Notes under the pieces: model-generated
The model's input: only the letters and a program-made list of their open reading frames with translations
Databases searched by the model: none
Told to the model about the DNA's origin: nothing
From: Hippopus hippopus
Taxonomy: Eukaryota > Mollusca > Bivalvia > Cardiida > Cardiidae
Direction: 5' to 3'
Length of the DNA stretch: 64,000 bases
Assembly (NCBI GenBank): GCA_946811185.2
Contig: OX328106.1
Coordinates: 43,970,311 to 44,034,310 of the forward strand
Made by a program: the position numbers and the translations under genes
Part shown: positions 49,527 to 59,480 of the stretch, piece by piece
How the letters are laid out: every line of letters begins with the position of its first letter
How positions within the stretch are numbered: position 1 is the stretch's first letter

Positions 49527-49914
49527 GCTCCCTTTTAGGGACACCCCAACAGCCCTTTTCAGGGCTAACCATCTACCACGGAAGATCTACCTTTCTTCAA
49601 ATTGTCAGACGTAAGTTCTATCTTTTCTTCAAATTGTCATTTCTTCAAATTGTCAGACGAAAGTTCTACCTTCAAGCTGTTAGACGAAAGTTCTATCTTC
49701 AAGTTGTCATTTCTTCAAATTGTCACAGCTCTTTTCAGAGCTAACCCAACAGTCCTTTTCAGGACTAACCATCTACCACGAAAGTTCTATCTTCAAGATG
49801 TCAGACGAAAGTTCTACCTTCAAGCTGTCAGACGAAAGTTCTATCTTCAAGTTGTCATTTCTTCAAATTGTCACAGCTCTTTTCAGAGCTAACCCAACAG
49901 TCCTTTTCAGGACT
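49527..49914 (+). terminator. Cluster of histone-type 3' stem-loops, right arm
   Basis: Five canonical hairpins lie at 49551-49566 (AGCCCU stem), 49727-49742 and 49875-49890 (AGCUCU stem), and 49751-49766 and 49899-49914 (AGUCCU stem). A shorter hairpin TCCCTTTTAGGGA lies at about 49529. The first canonical one is 45 nt after the stop. Stem variants covary while the loop is constant. CGAAAGTTCTA(T/C)CTT elements lie between them. Confidence 0.85.
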
Positions 49915-49999
49915 AACCATCTACCACGAAAGTTCTATCTTTCTTTTAGAAGAGGCACGTTCCAAAAGAGTTATACTCCAGAGAGTTACACTCCAAAGA

Positions 50000-50765
50000 G
50001 TAAGAATCATTCATAGATGCAGAAAAAGACTAAATCCAACCCAGTGATCAGTCTTTTAGAAAGAAAAAATCATTCATAGAGATGTAAAAAGACTAAGTCC
50101 AACTCAATGGTCAACCTTTTAGAAAGAGAGAAAATCATTCATAGGGAAAAAAAGCTAAGACCAACTCAGTGATATAAGATAAATTTCCTTTTAGAAAAGA
50201 AAAAAATCATTCATAGAGATGCAGAAAAAAGTCTAAGTCCAACCCAGTGATATAGGATAAATTTCCTTTTAGAGAGAAAAAATCATACATAGGGTAAAAA
50301 AAGACTAAGTCCAACTCAGCGCTCAATCTTTTAGAGAAATCATCCATAGGGGAAAAAACTAAGTACAACTCACTGATATAGGGATAAATTCCTTTTAGAG
50401 AGAGAAAATCATTCATAGGGTGAAAAAACTAAGTCCAACTCAATGATCAGGCTTTTAGAAAGAAAATCATTCATAGGTGCAGAAAAAACTAAGTCCAACT
50501 CAATGGTCAGGCTTTTAGAAAGAAAATCATTCATAGAGATGCAGAAAAAAGTCTAAGTCCAACTCAATGATCAGGCTTTTAGAAAGAAAATCATTCATAG
50601 GTGCAGAAAAAACTAAGTCCAACTCAATGGTCAGGCTTTTTAGAAAGAAAATCATTCATAGAGATGCAGAAAAAAGTCTAAGTCCAACTCGATGGTCAGG
50701 CAATTAGAAAGAGAAAAAATCATCCATAGGGTGAAAAAAACTAAGTCCAACTCAGTGATCTGACC
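50000..50765. repeat. 60-bp tandem repeat array, right arm
   Basis: Inverse complement of 36340-37135, with units AAAATCATTCATAGAGATGC, AGTCTAAGTCCAACTCAATG and ATCAGGCTTTTAGAAAGA. An antisense 69-codon open frame is identical in both arms, showing how similar the arms are. Confidence 0.9.
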
Positions 50766-50809
50766 ATTTTTACCCAACCTGACAGTCATAAGGCCTGCAC
50801 TTTGAATGC

Positions 50810-51040
50810 TAAATCCCTCTCAGGGTAGAGAGCTAGGGACAAAATAAAAAAAAAAATCTTTCGGGGACAGCAAATAGGGACACATCCCCAGAGTGTCCTC
50901 CGCACGGCCGCCATTTTGAATGCTAAATCCCGCTCAGGGAAGAGAGCCTAGGGACAAAATAAAAAAAAAATCTTTCGGGGACAGCAAATAGGGACACATC
51001 CCCAGAGTATCCTCCGCACGGCCGCCATTTTGAATGCTAT
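50810..51040. repeat. Two direct repeats of about 110 bp, right arm
   Basis: Inverse complement of 36090-36320, including CGCACGGCCGCCATTTTGAA twice. Confidence 0.85.
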
Positions 51041-51165
51041 GATTCTATTTATAGTAACATTTTCATGCGGAATCTCGGACTTTATCGCTTACTCGCAACT
51101 TTTCGGACCTTCGGAGGGCAAATTAGCCCACATTTTTGTCAGGGACGGTGATATAGGGCACTCAG

Positions 51166-51219
51166 GGAAGAGAGAATACGGACACACCCAGGCCCAGGTG
51201 TGTCCGTATTCTCTCTTCC
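51166..51219. repeat. Terminal hairpin, right end of element 2
   Basis: GAGAGAATACGGACACACC and its complement around AGGCCC; mirror of the left terminal hairpin and at the same distance from the end. Confidence 0.88.
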
Positions 51220-51228
51220 TTTACTACT

Positions 51229-51234
51229 TGCGGT
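51229..51234. repeat. Target site duplication of element 2, right
   Basis: TGCGGT, identical to 35894-35899. Confidence 0.95.
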
Positions 51235-52079
51235 GCAATCTTGGTCTCTAAGTTTTTGTTATACGATGAATTCTTTTATCATTATTTAAAAAAATGGCCA
51301 CTAGGCAATGTATGGTTCCCTGGATAGCTACAGTTAGGCAAAATCAAGACTGGCAGAATGCATTCTTTTAATAGATTTTATAAGCGATTCTGACGTGATA
51401 AGAAATATTGACCAATACGAGTAGTAAAGTTCATTTCCGGTTTACGGTCTTCCTTTAGCCGGATGTGGGCTGAGAGGTCCCAGTAATCGCAGAAATATTG
51501 CGTGCGCTGTTATGACGAGTTTACGGGTTCATCTACCGTTGGGGGGGGGGGGAGGGGGGGAAGGGGGGAAGAGACATAAAAAAAAAATAACAACAGAAAT
51601 TACCGTAATGTTACGAGTCTGAATGTCTGAATAAAATATAAAATTATCTATACAGGAATAATAAAAATATAAAACAGGAATACTACGAATTATGTCCTTT
51701 CAACCATTTTTAACAGGTTATCTTATTGGTAGCAAGTAAAAGTATATCGAATACAGTATGATTAAAAATATATTAAATATTTGTTTTCTTTTCTGTTTGG
51801 CAAGATAAGCCATGTCAGATTAAATGAGAAAAACCTGAAGCTTCCATAATAGCCTACTTAAAAGCGAAGTCTATTTGAGAATATAATTATGTATCACCTA
51901 GGCTTGAAGCAGTTGCCTTTTTGTAGAATACAAAAATAAGACCAAAAAAAACATAGACAACTAAATCCTCCTAGAAAATTAAGGGCAGTGACAGATAAAC
52001 CCGATGTAAACTCTGAAAACCCAGGTCATTGTATTTAACCCTTAGGCTGCTAAGTGCGACTCAGGGACCTTTTGCGGAC

Positions 52080-52145
52080 TGTGTAGCTCAAGATCAGACT
52101 GCACAGAACGTGCAGTCTGATCTTGGATCTACACTGTCCGATAAG
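52080..52145. repeat. Hairpin repeat, family C
   Basis: AAGATCAGACTGCACAGAAC pairs with GTGCAGTCTGATCTTGGATC; preceded by GACCTTTTGCGGACTG and followed by TAAGGATATATCTTTTCC. Confidence 0.8.
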
Positions 52146-52344
52146 GATATATCTTTTCCTAAATAATACCTTTTAAAACAGCAAAATTTGGATTATTTAC
52201 TATCGGTTTTGAGAGTTTCAATTCACTTATATAGCTAGATATGGGTTAACTCTGTCGCTGCCAAGTATATAAATTAGAATTCTTTCCGAGGCCTGAAAGT
52301 CGATTTCCACTGCAATTAAATACTATTTTCATACATTTTAGCAT

Positions 52345-52428
52345 CAGGTAGCGGACGAAGTAGATCTAAGATTAGACTGCACGTTCTGTGCAGTCTTATC
52401 TTGATCTACTTCGTCCGCAAAAGATATC
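52345..52428. repeat. Hairpin repeat, family C
   Basis: GCGGACGAAGTAGATCTAAG ... GCACGTTCTGTGC ... TTGATCTACTTCGTCCGC forms a 30-bp stem with few mismatches. Confidence 0.8.
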
Positions 52429-52725
52429 TAGATCGCCATTTGCAGTGAAAGATTTAAACAAAAAGAGAGCCTAATTATTCCTGAAACGCGCATCCGTTCT
52501 GCCTAATGTGTTTCCTTCTATCGCCTTCCTTTATTATACTCTAATGAAAAGAAAGGTGTTTTGACATAAAACGGAGCACAGCTATACAAAGACTTTGTAT
52601 GGTTTATTCCAAAAAGGAAGAAAAACAAATATTGTAATCTGGATTGCTTGAACATGCAATTACGCGAATGCTTCGTCTGTTAAGTTCATTGTCTTAATTT
52701 GAATTGTCTTTTAAAAAAGAAATAT

Positions 52726-53120
52726 ACTCCTCACAAAAATTTAAGCAACAATGAATTACGGCTGCACCAGAATTTTATTATTACACATATAGATAATTTT
52801 ACTGTTAAAAACCAGTCCAAGCAATTCTGTACTTCTATCAGATAATGTTTCTCACTTTCAGGCTTTTGAAGTAAGGCACTGTCTAAATCCACATGCAAAA
52901 AAGTGGTATACTTCCGAGATGTTTTAAAATCTCTAAACTCCGTTCAATCTGCAACTGGAACACATTCAGTACACGGTATGGCCATCTTTAGCACAAATAC
53001 AAGCTTTAACTCTTCTGGGCATTGACCATTTACATTTATACAACGAAATTGTCTATATGTGTAATGATAAAATTCTGGTGCAGCAGTAATTCATTGTTTC
53101 TTAACTTTTTGTGAGGAGTA
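52726..53120. mobile_element. Tc1/mariner-like MITE
   Basis: A 395-bp non-coding element with inverted ends TACTCCTCACAAAAA...TTTTTGTGAGGAGTA, flanked by TA dinucleotides (52724-52725 and 53121-53122). The arms match over about 70 bp (GGCTGCACCAGAATTTTATT and its complement). No transposase is present. Confidence 0.85.
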
Positions 53121-53164
53121 TACAAGAACATGTTTGCTGATACATATTTGTATTTATTTTATTT

Positions 53165-53360
53165 GTTTGCTTGTTGTTGAATGACATTTTCGGCATTATT
53201 TCAGCGATGTCATGGCGGCCTATGGGCTTATCCATACATTCCTGTTTTTTTTTTTCTGTAAACAATACTTCGCACAACACTTTTTTCCAGTGGCTGTTTG
53301 CTTTTTAAAGCAAGAGGGCCATAATGGCCCTGTATCACCCCACTGCATTATAAATAAATG
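53165..53360 (-). repeat. Degenerate SINE body
   Basis: TTCAGCGATGTCATGGCGGC...TTATCCATAC and CCAGTGGCTGTTTGCTTTTT resemble the inverted SINE core at 30300-30400. The tail and tRNA head are unclear. Confidence 0.45.
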
Positions 53361-54400
53361 AACCATCAATGGTATAGACAGAGCACTAATCTGCAAAAAT
53401 AGCCTACACTGCAATGACGTTTCATACAGAAGAAAAGCCTAGTCAATATAGTCCTACTTTTTAACTCCCCAAGATGGAAAAACGAGTATAAAGAATGGTC
53501 AGCTCGAGGATATTCATAAGTATCAATGAACTCTGACAGTTTGTATGAAAAGATTTCAAGCAATTGTGTAGCACTAATACAATTTATGTTTGGCATGCAT
53601 AGGTAAAGCTTTGTGTGACCGGGAGAGGGGGCCAGAATGATGCAAAACTTGCTTGACACTCAACACATCTGAGTAATAACAAGATCAAGTTCGCGGCAAT
53701 CATGTTCTTTAACAGATCTTAATCATATACAGAAATTCGAAAGAGGTACATCAAAGAATCCTTTATGTCAGTTTGCAAAGAAATCCACCTGGTAGGTTTG
53801 GAAAAGAAGATAATTTAATGATTCTCAGTATTTTTCATTTTAATTTCTATGGAAGCCAGGGTTTTAAATGGATTTAAATTCTTTAAAGGAATTCTAAAAG
53901 GATCTTTTGCAACATAATTTCTGTTTGGTCAAAACTGATTTTGTAGCTTTAGAGAAGGTGTTTTAGAGAAAAGTTGACGCACGGACGCACTCTAGACGAC
54001 GGACACATGCCCATTTTATGGGGCTGCTAGCATTAGGCAAGGGGAGGTAAAAAATCCAATAGAAACAATGTTCAGTTGTAAGAGAGGAACGAATCCCGTC
54101 TAATGGCGATTTTCAGTTCCCGAAAAGACTTGGGCCGAGATCCGATCTTACCACCCTTGGTTCACCAGCCATGTATGTTAACGACTAATCTAGCTAGAGC
54201 GGTATGGAAACAAAGAAGCAGCACTTCTGATCACCTGTACTGAGCAATCCGAACTTTTGCCGCAATGTTTCTAGAGAAAAATAACAAACAACGTCGGTTT
54301 TTTATGAAATTTAAACTATTAAAAAAAAAAATACACACATATTCAGTTTGGTATACCAACCTAACTGAAGTACAGTTTAAAGAACATGTTGATGTCTTAG
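53361..54400. other. Host DNA, nothing firmly recognised
   Basis: AT-rich sequence. TTGGGCCGAGATCCGATCTT at about 54130 may be a remnant of an inverted tRNA-like head. No gene is supported. Confidence 0.5.
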
Positions 54401-54414
54401 TTATATCTTGTCAA

Positions 54415-54660
54415 CCAATAAAAAGGGGACTTAATGCATCACCGTCATTCATTACACCAAGCAAGTCATCGCATAATTTTAGATCCATAAAATCCATTTT
54501 GTCTAGGAACCGGCTACATCATGTGGTAGATTGTCCTTGGACATGTAGAAAATTTGAAAAAAAAAAAAAAATGGACTGCAGAGGCTGAAATATGTCGCTA
54601 TTTTTTACATATGTATCAACCCCCCTTTTTTTTACAGAGCATGGATAAAATTTATTCGTC
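54415..54660. repeat. Palindromic repeat, family A (degenerate)
   Basis: ACTTAATGCATCACCGTCAT, CAAGCAAGTCATCGCATAAT, ATCCATAAAATCCATTTTGT and TTTACAGAGCATGG are kept. The central stem is decayed. Confidence 0.65.
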
Positions 54661-54696
54661 AGGCTATGCCAGAGATGTTTGTATTGGGCACCAGGT

Positions 54697-54765
54697 AGAA
54701 TGTGTCTCGAAATATTCATGTCTGGATAATGATTACCCAGACAAGAATATTTCGAGACGCATTCT
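54697..54765. repeat. Inverted repeat, about 29-bp arms
   Basis: AGAATGTGTCTCGAAATATT...GTCTGG pairs with CCAGACAAGAATATTTCGAG...CATTCT with a few mismatches and an 11-nt loop. Confidence 0.75.
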
Positions 54766-55425
54766 GCTGTTGTCAATAACCTTTATCAACAATGCGCTTC
54801 ATTTGGAATTACTGATAAATGCCTTGGGCCTACATATCATCGAATACAGCTGATTACCGTATAAACTAACCTTTACGAAGCAGCCCAGTTGCCAAAACGT
54901 CACCAATGTTATCCTTGTTACTGGGAAAGAAAACGCGCTTACGTGAAATATTGTGCTGACATATCTGATTAATATTCAGGGTTGATTTGGACTTTTAGTG
55001 ACATTAATGTATGTACGTGTATTACAAATGCAAGGTGGCGACAGAAATACTACTTGAAAAATTTATAACCTACATTTCAAACCATTGTGAACGCCAAGAA
55101 CCAGTTTTCAAAACATTCATGATAAAGCAACAACAGCTTGTTTTAAGAATCTCTTTTGTCTCAACTACTCGTACCTGCTTAAACCACAGTCACGCTAGAT
55201 CAGTGTCCTACAACGCGGACGTAAAAGCGTCGCAGAGGGATTGCTACAAAAACTGATAGGAACGCAATCCGATCTTTATGGTTTTGGCTGCCGTTGGTGA
55301 TTTTTGAACGTGTTTTAACAGAGTAAAGTTGGGACGTGATCAAATAGAGACTCAGTAAAGACTTAATAAGGACGTGACAGCAACGGCATTGACGTAGCGA
55401 CAACGTGGTTTAAACCTAATATGGC
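54766..55425. other. Host DNA, nothing recognised
   Basis: An 81-codon open frame at 55011-55256 has no recognisable motifs. No repeats are obvious. Confidence 0.5.
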
Positions 55426-55429
55426 CTGC

Positions 55430-55670
55430 AACACGCGAAAAGGGACATTCGGAAATTAACGTAAAGTATCGTCTCGGATCAGCCTGCGCAATCCGCGCAG
55501 GCTAATCCGAAACGACACTCTCCAATTTTCTGTTTTGCGCAAGTCTACAAAAAAACAACATCGAATGTAGTCTTGAAGTGCCGTCTCGGGTGAGCCTGCA
55601 CGGACTGCGCAGGCTCATCCGAGATGACACTTTACGCACGAGTCTGAATGCCCCTTTTCTCGTGCTGCAA
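55430..55670. repeat. Double-hairpin palindromic repeat (family A relative)
   Basis: Two hairpins in head-to-head arrangement: ATCAGCCTGCGCAATCCGCG...GGCTAATCC and GAGCCTGCACGGACTGCGCA...CATCC. Each is flanked by a GTCTCGG.../...GACACT pair. Ends resemble CGAAAAGGGACATTC. I recall similar units as very abundant in heterodont bivalves. Confidence 0.7.
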
Positions 55671-56484
55671 GGCATATGGTCTTCTTTGACGTAATACAAA
55701 ACTGGTACTGACGAGAATGATTGTTTTTTTTCCTCAAGAACACTTGTAGAATGAATGAGAATCCAATGAACGTAGACTCGAATTTTAAAAGATCACGCAG
55801 GGCGCCGTTAAACGTGCGATCTGTCAAGTATTCGAAATATCGTTGTAAAAACGCGATGCGTACTTGATCAAGAGTGCGACAAAATTTAGCAGGGACATGG
55901 ATAACGCAAGGAAATCATGTCAGGGACTTTGCTGGCTGACATGGGTCGTTACTTTTGGTAGATGTATTAAGCTCCCTTTCCACAGAGCATGGTTCGTTTA
56001 TTATTGTTTAACCTTGACTAAGCAAGGGATGTGCAATGCCTTGTCCATCGAAACAAATGACTAATGTCACCAACGAAGATGAAGTCAGGATTTCCTGATT
56101 ACAAATCCCAAAGCTTGACTAAGGGTTCACAGACGATACCCCACTACCCCCGGCGGTTTGTCGTATAGATTAAATCTTCAGCTGACACAACGATGCTTTC
56201 AACAGTCGCCTTCTGCAGAAATTTTTATAGACATAACATTGTCGTATAGGTATACGCTGCATTTGCAATTTTTAGAATATTGCTTCGTGGTACAGACGGT
56301 ATCTCATTTGAATTTCTAACTTATTTCCGATAGAATTAAAATAATAAACGGAACTAACTATTGTCTGGGACCCAATGGAAATGGATTTAAAATTGGCATA
56401 GAAAAGCTACAATAGTTCAGTCATTACCAACTGTAACAAATTCGCACTAGACGACTTTAAAGCATCCTGGTAAAATATTTACAA

Positions 56485-56710
56485 GCCATGCTCTGTGAAA
56501 AGGAGGCTTAATGTATCTGCAAACAGTATCGACCGAGGCTAGCCTGCGCAGTCCGTAACATGTTAATATTGTGCGTGTCACTGGACCATTTTACCTTAAC
56601 ATTTCAGTCGGTTGTGAGATAAAATGGATTTTATGGATCTATAATGTGATGACTTGCTTGACATCACACATCACAGAGATGCATTAAACGGGCTTTTACC
56701 AGAGCCTGGG
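56485..56710. repeat. Palindromic repeat, family A (central part decayed)
   Basis: CATGCTCTGTGAAAAGGAGG, CGACCGAGGCTAGCCTGCGC, TTATGGATCTATAATGTGAT and CATTAAACGGGC. The second half of the stem is missing. Confidence 0.75.
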
Positions 56711-56734
56711 TAGTTTTATATATACTTAATTAAC

Positions 56735-56960
56735 TCTTTACCAAACGACAAAATTTTAGACTGGTCCAAATTCAAAGCACTTGCAGACGACAAAATAAAC
56801 ATAATTCAAAAATTGAAATTTGTTTCCAGCAGGGTAGAAACCATTGTGGAAAAAGGAGAAAATGCTGGTTACCAGCATTTTCTCCTTTTTCGACAATGTT
56901 TTCAAAAGGCTTCTATCTCAGGGTCGTAAAAACCAGGGATTGTTTGGTAAAGGGTTAACA
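56735..56960. repeat. Hairpin repeat, family B
   Basis: TTTTAGACTGGTCCAAATTC, AAAAGGAGAAAATGCTGGTT, its complement, then AATGTTTTCAAAAGGCTTCT and TTGGTAAAGGGTTAACA. One of the best-preserved copies. Confidence 0.85.
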
Positions 56961-57164
56961 CAAATCAGGATACAAATAATGAAATCCTGAAGGCAAGAAT
57001 TGGTAGAAAGTGCTCATTGCCTTATATTGTGACTCCAAAATATCTCGCATCTAGAAAATTAATTTTTCAAAAATATTTCAAATGCCTGCTGCACTCACAT
57101 TTTTTGTAGTAATCGGCATTCATATCCCTGGGTGCATGTGGTTTCGTATTGCTTAGGAGTTAAC

Positions 57165-57375
57165 CCTTATCCTGCTAAATAACTAAAATGAAATTTACAA
57201 TTCGATAGTAAAAACCCAAATATTGCTATTTCAAAGGTATGTTTTGGGGAATAATGTCTCCTTATCGGACAGTGTAGATCCAAGATCAGACTGCACGTTC
57301 TGTGCAGTCTGATCTTGATCTACGCCGTCCGCAAAAGGTCAGTGAGTCGCGCTTAGCAGCCTAAGAGTTAAGGAG
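57165..57375. repeat. Hairpin repeat, family C, long form
   Basis: CCCTTATCCTGCTAAATAAC, TTATCGGACAGTGTAGATCC, the stem AGATCAGACTGCACGTTCTG and its complement, then GGTCAGTGAGTCGCGCTTAG and AGCCTAAGAGTTAA. Nearly identical to 63580-63783. Confidence 0.88.
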
Positions 57376-58560
57376 TTGGCTTTGCAAGCTAGAGTTTTTG
57401 GGTACGATCTTGCATCTCTTGTTGCCTGGTGGTGCCCTTGGCCGAGGCAATGCAAAACCTCGGATAAAAACTGGTGAGATCCGTGATACACATGGAAAAG
57501 TAAGCTGTCGATGTGTCTAATAACCATTTTACTTTTTTCGAGGTAGCCTGTGCCACGAGCTTGCCCTTAGTGAATACCTGATAACCAATACAAGCAACAC
57601 TACTCTTTGTTTATTTGTAGTCTTCAAATTTCGGGCTCCATGATTTCCCAAAATTGTTGTTTGATGTATAGGTAAAACTTACTGGGAATGAACAGATGCA
57701 CACGATAACTTGCAATAAGCCAAACATTCCTTTTTCCATGCAGTTTCGCATATGCATGACTCTTATTTCAGATGTTTTGTATTATATTGGCATCCTTTCA
57801 TAATTGCTAATTGCGAAAAAGCCAGAGGAGACGAGGTTTTGCTCTGGAATAAGACTCTTCATCGAAATCGCATCCAGCTTACAGGAAAATTCGTCCTTCA
57901 GTAACACTGGCTAAAAAAAAAAATTATGACTGCACTAGTCGCCGTGATATAACTGAAATACCATGACGCTTGTTAGCCAACCAAAAAACAAAAAAACAGT
58001 GACCATTATTCTTAGCGCAAATCCACTTGCTAAACCATTCATGACGAGATTATGGTTGCAAATGAAGTATTTGATGAAAAGCGACAATTTCAATAATGGT
58101 CACATTATTTAGTTATTAGGTGTAATATTCAAATTCTTTTTTCTCTCTCGCACATATTTTGATAGATGGCGTGACCTATTACAGCACATGATACAAGTAT
58201 GGCTTTAACGGCCCCACAGCGTTTGAAAACATTGACCGGGTGTAAGTAACAATTATTGTCGGGAAAGTAAAAAAGGCCCTCGAATAAACCGTCTTATACA
58301 ATGTCTTTTGACACGGTGACACTTCTACGACCTCCAAGCCCTAACAAGCACCTAATCAAATTTGTTGGCGAATTAGTCGACAAAACTGAGAAACATTTTT
58401 ATTTTCCTAAAACGCAGTTTTGTTCAAGACTCATCAATCAGTGTCAAGTTTTCCTATAAAACTGGTTCTTTTCGTCTCACAGTTATCAGACGTGTACGTG
58501 TATCTGTCAAGTCCTCGATCTACTTTCTAGTTCCAGATTCCTTTTTAGTCATGTCTAAAC
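57376..58560. other. Host DNA, few remnants
   Basis: A SINE core scrap (GCCGTGATATAACTGAAATA) lies at 57938. The rest shows nothing recognised. Confidence 0.5.
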
Positions 58561-58599
58561 ACACTCGTCACAACTCGGCCGAACCTACATCTAACCCCG

Positions 58600-58680
58600 T
58601 CTGTATTACGGTTGTTTCCATTTGAACTGCCAATCACGTGATCTTATACATGGCGGCGCCACTGTAAGTCGTTAAAAACG
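58600..58680 (+). promoter_or_regulatory. Possible host promoter and first exon
   Basis: CCAATCACGTGAT combines a CCAAT box and an E-box-like CACGTG. It is followed by ACATGGCGGCGCC (YY1-like, also a start codon, ATG at 58650) and then CACTGTAAGT, which fits a splice donor. This could be the beginning of a host gene on the plus strand; no downstream exon was identified. Confidence 0.25.
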
Positions 58681-59029
58681 ACATAAACAACCTCGTTGAA
58701 GTTATTCACATCTATCTATTTATCTGCCGGTGAAAATTTCAATCGGAATTGATAAACCACGTTAAAATATGAATTTACGAACTCTTTGTCAGCTGAAATA
58801 TAGTTACAAAGATTTCGATAGAAAATTGAGACTCAAGTTTTCTTTTTTAAGAGGAATAATTTTCAGAAAGGTAAACAGGCGTATTTCCGGCGAAGAAACG
58901 TATCGTGTAGGTGCATATCAAGCTACCAGATACAGCCGAGGGACTTGATCACCGAATCACCCGTGGTATGCCGACTGGCCTAAACATACAGAGGGTAGCC
59001 TATTTGTTTCTTCGGTGAAAGCGCCACTC

Positions 59030-59480
59030 GTGAAAACATTACCGATGATGTTCACTCTATGAAATTAATTTCGATCTTTCACCGCAAAAAAATAACAAAT
59101 ATTCTATTTATTTCATGCTTTTAACCCTTTCTGTTTTTTCTTTTTTTTTGGGGGGGGGGGGGGGGGACTTACATCAAAATCCAGTGCAGTTCTTTCCGGT
59201 AATACCCCGTACCCCCTTCGCATAACAACGCATTACAATATTACTTAAAGCGCGAGAAATGTAGGGTAAATTACGTCATATTTCCATCTTGTTGAGTGAC
59301 GCGCGCATTTTACCTAGGTAACTAGTGCGCGGGAACTACTGTTTCCGCCTTCAATTGAAGAGTTCGAAAATAAAATCGGTACTTTTTACTGGTCGTAAGC
59401 ATGAAATATCGAAAAATATTTCACTGTTATTTCTCGATAAACTACCATCAATTGAACTTACTACCGACAAGAAATATAAT
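59030..59480. repeat. Interspersed repeat, family D, copy 1
   Basis: Key phrases are GATGATGTTCACTCTATGAA, CATCAAAATCCAGTGCAGTT, GGTAAATTACGTCATATTTC, GCGCGGGAACTACTGTTTCC and TGGTCGTAAGCATGAAATAT. A G-run lies at 59149-59165. Other copies are at 61860 and 62460. Confidence 0.75.

Larger units (their letters stand above)
35900..51228. mobile_element. Capsid-less Polinton-like element with long gene-bearing TIRs, element 2
   Basis: This 15,329-bp element begins AGTAGTAAAGG and ends CCTTTACTACT, flanked by a perfect 6-bp duplication. AG...CT ends and 6-bp duplications are Polinton features, and the core gene is a protein-primed DNA polymerase B. No integrase, protease, packaging ATPase or capsid gene is recognisable. 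Terminal inverted repeats occupy more than half of it and carry small genes. The two arms are nearly identical over the outer 2.2 kb, which means recent insertion or ongoing conversion. It may be a satellite mobilised by the integrase (and capsid) of an autonomous relative. Alternatively, its structural genes may be unrecognisable. Confidence 0.92.
46140..51228. repeat. Right terminal inverted repeat of element 2 (expanded arm)
   Basis: 46145-46690 matches the inner left arm and 48995-51228 the outer left arm, both inverted. The sequence between them (about 46690-48995) is not in the left arm. It consists of three extra units that each begin with a copy of GTTAGTTAAACTCTAGTTTT...TAACCCGAACAAGAAAATG. 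Confidence 0.9.
51235..52720. other. Host intergenic DNA
   Basis: A G-run lies at 51541-51568. Two family C hairpins are annotated separately. No supported gene is present. Confidence 0.6.
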
